Positions 19,652 to 28,359 of a DNA stretch of 37,937 bases are shown here, in pieces (within the stretch, counting starts at the first letter, position 1; each line of letters begins with the position of its first letter). The stretch is from positions 1 through 37,937 of the forward strand of contig CAIUAY010000140.1 in NCBI GenBank assembly GCA_903897335.1, given 5' to 3'. The DNA comes from an uncultured Chromatium sp. Lineage in GTDB: Bacteria > Pseudomonadota > Gammaproteobacteria > Chromatiales > Chromatiaceae. The notes under the pieces were generated by a model. The model did no database searches and was not told where the DNA came from. It saw only the letters and a list, made by a program, of their open reading frames with translations. Both the position numbers and the translations under genes were made by a program.

Positions 19652-20140
19652 TCAGTGTGCGAGGTTTAAGTCATGAGTAAATGATTCGCCTTGAATTTCC
19701 ATGCTCTGAGGCAATCGACCATCTTTAGAATAGAAAGAGATATTCCCGTTTTCATTCACGATCCAAACTTCGTTTGCTCCCTGAGCAAGATAAAGCTGGA
19801 TTTTTTCATCAATCTCGCCTTTTGAATTCGATGGCGACGTGATTTCAACACAAATTTCAGGCGCTTTTTTATACGGCGTGTCGAAATGATATCTTCCAAT
19901 AAATGAATCTGATGCCCAGGCGACATCAGCAACCTTCACACCATCGCTGGTTTGAATCGAACACTCCATAATGATTTTTCCGCTTTGCTTGCGCTGATCG
20001 ATATATGAACCAATTTCATACTGAAGCCTTCCGTGATGATTTGTTGCGGGACTCATCAGAATCTGACCCCACTTATTGAGTTCGATCTTGAATGGCAAGT
20101 TTTTCAAATAAGGATCGCTGATCGCCTGTTTCCAATCCAT
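19652..20140 (-). CDS. Uma2 family (DUF820) putative restriction-endonuclease-fold protein
   Basis: NHHGRLQYEIGSYIDQ...VKVADVAWASDSF...APEICVEITSPSNSKGEIDEKIQLYLAQGANEVWIVNENG. Confidence 0.87.
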   Translation of the reverse strand: MDWKQAISDPYLKNLPFKIELNKWGQILMSPATNHHGRLQYEIGSYIDQRKQSGKIIMECSIQTSDGVKVADVAWASDSFIGRYHFDTPYKKAPEICVEITSPSNSKGEIDEKIQLYLAQGANEVWIVNENGNISFYSKDGRLPQSMEIQGESFTHDLNLAH

Positions 20141-20207
20141 TTTTGATGACCTTTATCTGATTGCGATGCAATTTTTCTCTGAAAAAATAATACGCTTCAA
20201 GCACTTG

Positions 20208-20239
20208 TTTGATCCCATCGAGCAGGATTTGGCATTTTT
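20208..20239. repeat. Direct repeat copy A (relict of the restriction-modification gene 3' end)
   Basis: tttgatcccatcgagcaggatttggcattttt; 29/32 identical to 20809-20840 by eye; encodes CQILLDGIK on the minus strand. Confidence 0.75.
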
Positions 20240-20296
20240 CTCGAACGCGCCAGATGGCTTCGAAAACGCGGAAACCTCCATACATCACGGATAAAA

Positions 20297-20536
20297 TCAG
20301 GCGACGTCTTGCAACAAATTAACGAGATCTTTGCCGGATGTGACTTTAGGCAGCGGCTTGTTATCCTGTTTATAGAGTTCGACCACCTCTTCCACGATTT
20401 GGCACAGCTCATCAAAAACAGCTTTTTCATCGTTGCCGTGACAGCCACCAAACATGAGTCCAGGGCAACTGCCCACATAGCATCCATCTTCCTCTGACCA
20501 TTCAACGATTTTCGCGTATCGGGCGCTCTCTTTCAT
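20297..20536 (-). CDS. hicB: HicB-family antitoxin (short form)
   Basis: YAKIVEWSEEDGCYVGSCPGLMFGGCHGNDEKAVFDELCQIVEEVVELYKQDNKPLP; follows hicA with 4-nt overlap. Confidence 0.88.
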   Translation of the reverse strand: MKESARYAKIVEWSEEDGCYVGSCPGLMFGGCHGNDEKAVFDELCQIVEEVVELYKQDNKPLPKVTSGKDLVNLLQDVA

Positions 20537-20730
20537 TTCTGTGATTCCGTAATTGCTTTTTGCACCGCCTTAACAAGATACCGCTGGGCGTCATCACCGA
20601 GTTTTCCAGATATTGTGATTGGTTTTGTGACTTTTTGGTGAACGTAATTTCGATGACTGCCTTTCCCGCCACGATCCACAAACCCGGCCTGATCCAACAA
20701 GGCCATCATTTCACGAACTTTCGGAGGCAT
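20533..20730 (-). CDS. hicA: HicA-family mRNA interferase toxin
   Basis: MPPKVREMMALLDQAGFVDRGGKGSHRNYVHQKVTKPITISGKLGDDAQRYLVKAVQKAI; GSHRNY motif with catalytic His. Confidence 0.9.
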   Translation of the reverse strand: MPPKVREMMALLDQAGFVDRGGKGSHRNYVHQKVTKPITISGKLGDDAQRYLVKAVQKAITESQK

Positions 20731-20805
20731 TAAACTGCACTCTTATTATCCTCAGCCGGTGAGTGCCGACTATTTCATTCAGACATCGCGATGAACCCAT
20801 CGTGT

Positions 20806-23800
20806 TTATTTGATCCCATCGAGCAGAATTTGACGTTTTTTATTTTCCAAATCCTTGATTACATAAGTTTTAGCTTTTTCTTCCAATATCTCAATAGCCT
20901 TGACGATCTTCTCTTGCACCTGCAATGGTGGTAGTGGGATGAGTAATTGTCTAAGAATTCGACTGTTCAAACTTTTCCCAAAAGCCTTCCAGCCAGAGTC
21001 AAGGTCAATAAGGCGGGAGTTAAATACAGAAAATAGATACTCTTTAAGGCAAGAATTGTTATTCTTGATAACAAGCCCTGCAATGGCTTCATTTGTGTAA
21101 AGGTTTGTTCCTGCAATAGCAGTTCGTCCTATTGATAATTTAAACGATAGCAGCGTTGTTCCTTCAGGGATTAATTTTACGTTCGAGTTTTTCACCCCTT
21201 GGTCGTTAATTTTCTCTTTTGTGTCAGTTATTATTTGACCGTTCATCTCTGCAATGGAAACCCAGAGATTTATTCCGTTCTCATAGTATTCGGTTTTCTT
21301 CCTACTTGGTGTCCCACCAATACGAACATCACAAATTCCCTCTTCACCACCCAACGGCACCAGCGGATACTGCGTATCGAACACCGGCGCGGTGGTGGCT
21401 TCTGTCGGTGACAGATTGATCGCCAGCTCGCAGCCGGTGCGGCTGAAATCGAAATAGGCAGGCGTGGGTGCAGTGCGGAGTTTGTCGGCAAGCGGCGAGC
21501 CGTCAGGCAGGTCTTCCGGCTCAGTCCCTAAAAAGGCACAGCGAAAATGATGCGCGGCCTTATCTGCTGGTTCGTCGCGGCGGTCGGTGTCTGGCGTGTA
21601 AAGTCGTCCGCCGTCGAATGGCTCGCGCAGAAACACCATGCCCTCAGCACCGCGCCGCTGGCTCCATTTGTAACCAAGAAACGTCTGTTCTTCGGCTTTG
21701 CCGCTGGCACTACGCAGGACGGTTGTGATCTGTGGGATCAGTTCGCCTTTCTCAAAATCCGCGACATGCGCCAGCGCGAAATAGATGAACTTGGTTTTTT
21801 CGGCCTCGCGGCAGTGGCGGAGGAATTTACCGCGCAGTTCGGCCTGCTGTTCAGCTTTCGGTTGTTTTTGGAAACTCTTTTGATCGCGGCGACGCTTGAT
21901 CTCGGCCAAGTCGTCAAATTCGCGCTGATAGGCGTTAAACAGCGTGGCGGCTTCAAGGTCTTCGGGTAATTCGTTGGTGGGGTCGGCCAGCCATTTGCAA
22001 TACAGCTCAAAATCCAGCCCGGCAGTGGCGCAGTAGGCGCGTAGCAGGTCGCTGTCGGCGTAGTCCTCATCACGCAACTGTTTATCTTCATCAAACAGCG
22101 CATCGGCGCGGATGCTGAAATGATCATGATGGGTATCGGGACGGCGCTCCAAGAGCAGAATAACGGTATTGGTGCCGGTGGCGATAAAGGCGCTGCCGCC
22201 CAGTTCGACGATGCCGCGCAGCAGGAATTTCTCCAGCAGCAGTGCGCGGGTGCGCTGGTAGATGCCGCTGTTGCTGAGGATGGACGAGGGCAGGATCAGC
22301 CCGGCCAGTCCACCCACGGTCAGAAGTTGCGCGGTGCGTTCGACAAACAGCGTTTCAATCTCGCCGCTGTTGGCGGTCAGGTGCGCCAGCAGTGCAAACT
22401 GGTTATTGCGTAGATCCAAGTGCTGCTTGAAGTCCTTGACCGAATACGGCGGATTGGCGACCAGCACATCGACCGTGCCAGGCTTGGGCAGCAGTGGGTT
22501 AGCATGATCAAGTCCATCCTCGTGCAGGATGTTGGCATCGCCCGCGCCGTGGAGAAACATGGCGATCTTGGCGGTGCGGGCAAGACGGTAGTCTTTCTCG
22601 ATGCCCCAGACATGATCTCGGGTCCAGGCGGTATTGACGGCTTGCGGGAGACCAAGCGCGGCAAGGTCTTCCTGGATTTCTTCAATGATTTCGGTGAGGA
22701 AATGGGCGCTGCCGCAGGCGTAATCCATAACGCTTGGAATGACGTGGTGCTGGCCGGATTCGTGCGCGGCGGCAATACGTTCGCGTAGCGGCAGACAGCG
22801 CACGATAAAGCGTGCGATAGGAATCGGCGTGAAAAATTGACCTTCGGATTGCTTGAAACCGCTGTTGAGCAGCAACTCGAACAGGTTGCCCAGAAATGCC
22901 TGCTTGCTGGTGTATTTCAGGCGGTAGCCCTGGAACAGCTCGACCACCTCGCGCACCACCTGGGTGTTTTGCTCGAAGAGCTTTTTGTTGTGAACTTCCT
23001 TAAAAGCAAAATCATTGTTGGTATAGAACTTGAGCGCACGGAAGATTTTTTTGACTTCGTTACGCGCCATGTCGCGGCGATGCGCCATGAAAGCGTTGTC
23101 GATGTCACGCTCTTCAAAATAGGTGATGTCCTCGCCAAGCGCGTCTTTCATGCCGCGCTTGTAAAGCCGTTGCAATCGGTCAATCAGATCTTCTGGGGTG
23201 TCCTTGTTGGGAAACCACTGAAAATCGAGAATCTCGTCGGCGGTGCGTGCCTCATCAACCAGCTTGGCGAGGATGATGGCGCACAGACGGTTAAAGGCGT
23301 TTTCCTTGTCGGACACATTGTTGTGCCGCAGGATCTCCATGAACTGATTGAAGACCCGGTTGCTGCCGTTGTCGCCGTTGAATTCTTTGAGATCCTTGAC
23401 GCGCCTGGGCGTGTAGCCGATGGCATAGGGTGTGAATTCGTCCTCGAAGATGCCGACGTTCTGAATGGCCGCGTCGTAAGTGGTTTTCCAGACATGATGC
23501 AGCGTTTCACGGTTGTGGGCGTGTTCAAACAGCGGCACAGACTGACGTGCGGCGCTGTGGTTTTCTGCTTTTTCCTTTCTGGCAAACTTGTCTTTTGCCT
23601 CGGCTGAATCCATGACCTGGATGATGTCGCAGCGATAATCAATGTCGCCCGCAAGTGTGTTGAGCCGGGATGAATAGATGCAAAGATGGGTGGCACTGCG
23701 ATCCTGTTGCAGATAGCCAAAGATCTGCCCGCCGTCTTGCAACGTCCGCAATCGCTCAACATCGTGTTCCACGCCGAAGGTCTTGCATTCGATGATCAGC

Positions 23801-24165
23801 AACGGCGGGGCGTTGTCCTGTTCACTGGGATCGCTGACCCGCCGCCGCACGACGATGTCACTCTTGCCACCTGAAGCCCCGCGCCCGACCTGATAGCGTT
23901 GCTCCAGAATCAGTGTTGCGGGATCGTAGCCTTTCGCCAGCAGGCGGCAGACGCATTCCAGCACGACAAAATTTTCTGGGTGGTCAAAATTGCTGGTGGT
24001 GCGGTCGCCAAGCACGATAGGCCGGGGATAGTCGATGGTGCGTCTGGCGGTATCGACTGTAATGACGTACTCGCCCGTTGCGGAAGACGCAAAGCGGCGT
24101 TCCCAGCAATCAGGGGCGATGCACTCGAAGTGCAAGATGCTGAAAAAGTGTGAATGATTGGTCAC
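20806..24165 (-). CDS. Single-chain restriction-methylase-specificity protein (type IIG-like / type I-related fusion)
   Basis: 1119 aa: N-terminal HsdR_N-like PD-(D/E)xK signature GKSDIVVRRR...LLIIECKT; N6-adenine methylase motifs VMDYACGSAHFLTE and LVANPPYSVKDF; C-terminal single HsdS-like target recognition domain DVRIGGTPSRKKTEYYENGINLWVSIAEMNG...NSRILRQLLIPLPPLQVQEKIVKAIE. Confidence 0.88.
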   Translation of the reverse strand: MTNHSHFFSILHFECIAPDCWERRFASSATGEYVITVDTARRTIDYPRPIVLGDRTTSNFDHPENFVVLECVCRLLAKGYDPATLILEQRYQVGRGASGGKSDIVVRRRVSDPSEQDNAPPLLIIECKTFGVEHDVERLRTLQDGGQIFGYLQQDRSATHLCIYSSRLNTLAGDIDYRCDIIQVMDSAEAKDKFARKEKAENHSAARQSVPLFEHAHNRETLHHVWKTTYDAAIQNVGIFEDEFTPYAIGYTPRRVKDLKEFNGDNGSNRVFNQFMEILRHNNVSDKENAFNRLCAIILAKLVDEARTADEILDFQWFPNKDTPEDLIDRLQRLYKRGMKDALGEDITYFEERDIDNAFMAHRRDMARNEVKKIFRALKFYTNNDFAFKEVHNKKLFEQNTQVVREVVELFQGYRLKYTSKQAFLGNLFELLLNSGFKQSEGQFFTPIPIARFIVRCLPLRERIAAAHESGQHHVIPSVMDYACGSAHFLTEIIEEIQEDLAALGLPQAVNTAWTRDHVWGIEKDYRLARTAKIAMFLHGAGDANILHEDGLDHANPLLPKPGTVDVLVANPPYSVKDFKQHLDLRNNQFALLAHLTANSGEIETLFVERTAQLLTVGGLAGLILPSSILSNSGIYQRTRALLLEKFLLRGIVELGGSAFIATGTNTVILLLERRPDTHHDHFSIRADALFDEDKQLRDEDYADSDLLRAYCATAGLDFELYCKWLADPTNELPEDLEAATLFNAYQREFDDLAEIKRRRDQKSFQKQPKAEQQAELRGKFLRHCREAEKTKFIYFALAHVADFEKGELIPQITTVLRSASGKAEEQTFLGYKWSQRRGAEGMVFLREPFDGGRLYTPDTDRRDEPADKAAHHFRCAFLGTEPEDLPDGSPLADKLRTAPTPAYFDFSRTGCELAINLSPTEATTAPVFDTQYPLVPLGGEEGICDVRIGGTPSRKKTEYYENGINLWVSIAEMNGQIITDTKEKINDQGVKNSNVKLIPEGTTLLSFKLSIGRTAIAGTNLYTNEAIAGLVIKNNNSCLKEYLFSVFNSRLIDLDSGWKAFGKSLNSRILRQLLIPLPPLQVQEKIVKAIEILEEKAKTYVIKDLENKKRQILLDGIK
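20809..20840. repeat. Direct repeat copy B (3' end of the restriction-modification CDS)
   Basis: tttgatcccatcgagcagaatttgacgttttt, encodes RQILLDGIK*. Confidence 0.75.
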
Positions 24166-24186
24166 GTCACGCCGCGTCTAAAGCCA

Positions 24187-24216
24187 CTCTCCCACTGGGA
24201 AGAGGGGAGAGATTTT
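24187..24216. repeat. Inverted repeat at the ccmD / restriction-gene junction (possible plus-direction terminator or REP-like hairpin)
   Basis: CTCTCCC (24187-24193) / GGGAGAG (24205-24211) followed on + by ATTTTT, abutting the ccmD stop codon at 24216. Confidence 0.5.
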
Positions 24217-24383
24217 TACTGGTCATGTTCGCCGCGCAGCCGGATTAAGCGCCCCAGACGCGCCAGAATCGTTCGCTGTTGCGCCCGCAGTTGCAGGATT
24301 TCGGCCAGCAACACCAGCGCAACCATGCCATAGGCACCCCAGACGAAAAAGGCATAGCCGCCTTGTGCAAAAAATTTGGTCAT
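24216..24383 (-). CDS. ccmD: Heme exporter protein CcmD
   Basis: Not in the ORF track (55 aa). Reverse complement reads MTKFFAQGGYAFFVWGAYGMVALVLLAEILQLRAQQRTILARLGRLIRLRGEHDQ*; ATGA overlap with the ccmC stop; FxxGGYAFFVWGAYG is typical of CcmD. Confidence 0.92.
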   Translation of the reverse strand: MTKFFAQGGYAFFVWGAYGMVALVLLAEILQLRAQQRTILARLGRLIRLRGEHDQ

Positions 24384-25138
24384 GCCCGGCCTCCGTCGGT
24401 TAAGAGCTCATGCACCCAGGTACTCTCCGCCTCGCGTGTCAGGATGATGCCGCGCAATCGCATGAATGTGGTGGCAAATGAATACATCCAGAAGGCCAGC
24501 ATCATGGTCAGCATTGCAAAGAGGATGTTGCCGTCGATTTTGGTCAGGTTGGAACGCTGATGCAGCGCGGCGCACTGGTTCGGGTCGGGACAGTTGATCG
24601 ACCAGAAGATGACCGGAACCATGACCAGTCCAACAATTGCCAACAGCGCGGCAGCGCGATCTGCACGACGGATGTCGTCAATGGCTGAATGCAGCGCCAT
24701 GTAACCGATATACATGAACAGCAGCACCAGTTCCGATGTCAGGCGCGGATCCCAGTCCCAATAGGTGCCCCAGCTTGGACGCCCCCAGAACGCACCAGTC
24801 CAGAGCGCCAGGAAGGTGAAGATGGCTCCGGTCGGCGCAATCGCGTTGGCCATCATGAACGACAGCCGGGTGTTGAACACCAGCCCGATGGCGGCCCAGC
24901 CAACCATGACGACATACAACCACATCGACATCCAGGCCGAGGGGACATGGATGAAGATGATGCGGTAATACTCTTTCTGCGGGTTGTTGCCACCGAGTCG
25001 GTCAACGGTCTCGAAAAAGCCCCAATAGAGACCAACGATGAGCAGAACGACCGTCAGAATCCAGAACACCGGAATCAGTCGTCCAGCGGTGGGATAGAAG
25101 GATGCGGGAGATGCGAGTTTAAACCAGTTGGGGGTCAT
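24380..25138 (-). CDS. ccmC: Heme exporter protein CcmC
   Basis: IIFIHVPSAWMSMWLYVVM, FWGRPSWGTYWDWDPRLTSELVLLFMYIGY (WWD-type motif). Confidence 0.96.
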   Translation of the reverse strand: MTPNWFKLASPASFYPTAGRLIPVFWILTVVLLIVGLYWGFFETVDRLGGNNPQKEYYRIIFIHVPSAWMSMWLYVVMVGWAAIGLVFNTRLSFMMANAIAPTGAIFTFLALWTGAFWGRPSWGTYWDWDPRLTSELVLLFMYIGYMALHSAIDDIRRADRAAALLAIVGLVMVPVIFWSINCPDPNQCAALHQRSNLTKIDGNILFAMLTMMLAFWMYSFATTFMRLRGIILTREAESTWVHELLTDGGRA

Positions 25139-25210
25139 GGGATTGAGTAGAGTCGTTGGAAATCTGAAGATGATGAATCGAGACCGATCGTGATGATTTC
25201 TTGATTTCTG

Positions 25211-25697
<487 letters not shown>

Positions 25698-25731
25698 TTT
25701 ATCTATCTCCACAGTCAGTCATGATCGAAGA

Positions 25732-26403
25732 CTATTCGATAGAAATCCGCAACGCTGCCGCCGATGCCACCGGCGCAAAGATCAGCGCAACCATCAGAAA
25801 CGCTCCCAGCAATGTAAGATAAGGCCGGGTATCTGACAAATCGATGACACTGACCTCCACCGCCCCCGCGCCATAGACCAGCACCGGAATATAAAGCGGC
25901 AGAATCAGGAGCGACAGCAGAATGCCTCCACCGCGCAGACCGAGCGTGAGTGCCGCGCCGATGGCACCGATCAGACTCAGAACCGGGGTGCCAAGCAGCA
26001 GCGAGAACATCATGACGCCAATGGCGGTTTCGGTCAGGTGATACTGCATCCCAACCAGTGGTGCGATCAGCACCAGCGGCAGCCCGGTCAGGAGCCAATG
26101 CGCGGCGATCTTGGCCAGCACCAGCAGCCCCAGCGGTTGTGCGGTCAGCAGCATCTGCTCCAGCGTACCGTCGTCATAGTCCGCTGCAAACAGCCGTTCC
26201 AGCGCCAGCATCGAAGCCAGCAGCGCCGCCACCCAGACCACTCCGGGGCCAAGGATGCGCAGAACCTGATGCTCAGTGCTGACGCCAAGCGGGAAGAGGC
26301 TGACCACGATCACGAAAAAAAACAGCGTGGTCAGGACATCGGTACGCCGACGCAGAGCCAGCGTCAGATCGCGTATGAGAATGCACCAGAAAACGCGCAA
26401 CAT
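25732..26403 (-). CDS. ccmB: Heme exporter protein CcmB
   Basis: FWCILIRDLTLALRRRTDVLTTLFFFVIVVSLFPLGV...LGPGVVWVAALLASMLALERLFAADYDDGTLEQML. Confidence 0.95.
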   Translation of the reverse strand: MLRVFWCILIRDLTLALRRRTDVLTTLFFFVIVVSLFPLGVSTEHQVLRILGPGVVWVAALLASMLALERLFAADYDDGTLEQMLLTAQPLGLLVLAKIAAHWLLTGLPLVLIAPLVGMQYHLTETAIGVMMFSLLLGTPVLSLIGAIGAALTLGLRGGGILLSLLILPLYIPVLVYGAGAVEVSVIDLSDTRPYLTLLGAFLMVALIFAPVASAAALRISIE

Positions 26404-26409
26404 GTCGTT

Positions 26410-27039
26410 TCAGTTCCCCAGATCCAGACGTGCGACCTGACCGGATGTCAGGGGCACTTCCTGATGTGTCGTCAGAACCGCCAGCCCGCCATCTGCAACA
26501 TGCGCGGCGATCAAACCCTGTAATAAGGTCACGGCATCCGTGTCCAGCGCGGTAAATGGCTCATCCAGCACCCAGAGTTTTGCCGTGGACAGAATCAGTC
26601 GCGCCAGCGCCACTCGTTTTTTCTGGCCTTGAGACAACATTCGGGTGGGCAGATCCTCAAAACCCTTAAGCCCGATGCGTTGCAGCGCATCCCAAATGGC
26701 TGATCGATCCACCTGATCGCCGTCGAGCGTCGCCGCGACAGCGAGATTTTCGATGCCGGTCAGATCGCCTTTGATGCCGTTGAGATGTCCAAAATAGAGC
26801 AGATTACGACGGTAATCCTCGCCCAGATGACGGATGGATTCACCTTGCCAGCGAATTTCGCCATGCTCCGGCGTAAACAGCCCGCAGAGCGTGCGCAGGA
26901 GCGTGGTTTTACCGCTGCCGTTGCGCCCGCGCACATGCAGCAGGGTACCGGCATCGAGGCTGAAATCGAGTCCGCTAAACAGCCGTCGATCACCGCGTCG
27001 GCATTCGAGTCGGGTCACGTCAAGGATAGAATCGGCCAT
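26410..27039 (-). CDS. ccmA: Heme exporter ATP-binding protein CcmA
   Basis: VRGRNGSGKTTLLRTLCGL (Walker A), LSQGQKKRVALARL signature, LWVLDEPFTALD (Walker B). Confidence 0.95.
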   Translation of the reverse strand: MADSILDVTRLECRRGDRRLFSGLDFSLDAGTLLHVRGRNGSGKTTLLRTLCGLFTPEHGEIRWQGESIRHLGEDYRRNLLYFGHLNGIKGDLTGIENLAVAATLDGDQVDRSAIWDALQRIGLKGFEDLPTRMLSQGQKKRVALARLILSTAKLWVLDEPFTALDTDAVTLLQGLIAAHVADGGLAVLTTHQEVPLTSGQVARLDLGN

Positions 27040-27045
27040 CAGTGG

Positions 27046-27783
27046 CTATTGGGTTCCTGGAGATCCGTTAGGTTTCGGCAGTGTATCAAGGGTTAATTCA
27101 ATCCAGTTCTCGACACGTTCATTGATCTCAGCGGCTTTTTGACCCTGAGTATCCAAGGCTGACCCGGCCACCATGTCGATGGTTCCCGGATATTTGATGA
27201 AGCGTCGCCGTCCCCAAAAATAACCGGCATTGTGCGCAATCGGAACCACGGGGTAGCCGGTCTGTTCAGCAAGGAGTGCGCCGCCGATGGCATAGGGGCG
27301 ACGGGTTCCAGGCGCAACCCGGGTGCCTTCCGGGAAGATGACGACCCAGCGTCCTGCCGCCAGTCGCTGCCCACCCTCACGGACGAGTTGAACGACCGCA
27401 CGACGGCCAGCAGAACGGTCGATGGCAATCGGTTGAAGACAGCCCATGGCCCAGCCAAAAAATGGGAGACGCATGAGTTCCTGTTTCAGAACCCAGCTTT
27501 GTTCAGACGGAAGCAGTCCGCGTAATGCAATCGTTTCCCATGCCGATTGATGTTTTGCCAGCACGATGCTGTTCGTGTCAGGCAGATTTTCAAAGCCATG
27601 CAGTCGGTAATCGAGCCGACAGATCAGGCGCAGTGCGGCTAGATTCGACAGACCCCAGCGACGAGCGAGTTGCGAGACCCAGCGCGGACGCCTGATCCAG
27701 TGTGCCAGCAGCATCGCAATCGAAAACAGGATGCTGGAGAGGAGCAGAAAGAGTTGATAGAGCAGTGAACGCAATAACAGCAT
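27046..27783 (-). CDS. plsC: 1-acyl-sn-glycerol-3-phosphate acyltransferase
   Basis: VLAKHQSAWETIAL acyltransferase block I, VIFPEGTRVAPG block III, PVVPIAHNAG. Confidence 0.88.
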   Translation of the reverse strand: MLLLRSLLYQLFLLLSSILFSIAMLLAHWIRRPRWVSQLARRWGLSNLAALRLICRLDYRLHGFENLPDTNSIVLAKHQSAWETIALRGLLPSEQSWVLKQELMRLPFFGWAMGCLQPIAIDRSAGRRAVVQLVREGGQRLAAGRWVVIFPEGTRVAPGTRRPYAIGGALLAEQTGYPVVPIAHNAGYFWGRRRFIKYPGTIDMVAGSALDTQGQKAAEINERVENWIELTLDTLPKPNGSPGTQ

Positions 27784-27786
27784 GGA

Positions 27787-28359
27787 TTAGCCTCGATCAT
27801 GCAGCAGACGATCAGCAACGGCGCTGAGATCCTGACAGACCGCAACAGCGTCCAGAAGATCCGCGTGTTGCTGCATCGTTGTCAGTGTGCGTTTGCCCTT
27901 GCCGGTCATCACCAGCCATGGCGCGGCGCCAACCTGACGCGCAACGCGGATGTCATTGAGCGTATCGCCAATCACCGGAACTCCGGCTAGGTCGACATTC
28001 ATCCGGCTGGCAATCTCGTCGAACAGCCCGGTTTGCGGTTTGCGGCATGAACACTGATCGTCAGGGCCGTGCGGACAGAAGGCGATCATCTCGATACGTC
28101 CACCCTGTGCTGCGACCAGATCCCGCAATGTTTGGTGCATGGCATTCAGGTCACTGAGCGAAAAGAGTCCACGCGCAATTCCCGATTGATTGGTGGCAAT
28201 CGCAATCCGATAACCGGCCTGGGAGAGCCGTGCAATGGCGGCAATGCTTCCCGGAATAGGCTGCCATTCATCCAGTGATTTGATGTAGTCATCCGAGTCT
28301 TCGTTGATGACGCCATCACGATCCAGAATCAGGACGGGTTCAGCGGTGGATGGAATCAC
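27787..28359 (-). CDS. gmhB: D-glycero-beta-D-manno-heptose 1,7-bisphosphate 7-phosphatase
   Basis: LILDRDGVINEDSDDYIKSLDEWQPIPGSIAAIARL, ATNQSGIARGLF, CPHGPDDQCSCRKPQTGLF (zinc-loop Cys). Confidence 0.93.
   Translation of the reverse strand: MIPSTAEPVLILDRDGVINEDSDDYIKSLDEWQPIPGSIAAIARLSQAGYRIAIATNQSGIARGLFSLSDLNAMHQTLRDLVAAQGGRIEMIAFCPHGPDDQCSCRKPQTGLFDEIASRMNVDLAGVPVIGDTLNDIRVARQVGAAPWLVMTGKGKRTLTTMQQHADLLDAVAVCQDLSAVADRLLHDRG

Noticed and set aside
20073-20288. 71-aa minus-strand ORF between hicB and Uma2
   Set aside because: Not called as a gene: it looks like a relict containing the duplicated restriction-gene tail and overlaps the Uma2 start.
22837-23607. 256-aa plus-strand ORF opposite the restriction-modification gene
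   Set aside because: Antisense shadow of a well-supported 1119-aa protein.
27046-27783. HX4E instead of HX4D in the PlsC acyltransferase motif (KHQSAWE)
   Set aside because: I recall this variant being common in proteobacterial PlsC homologues, so not treated as unusual.
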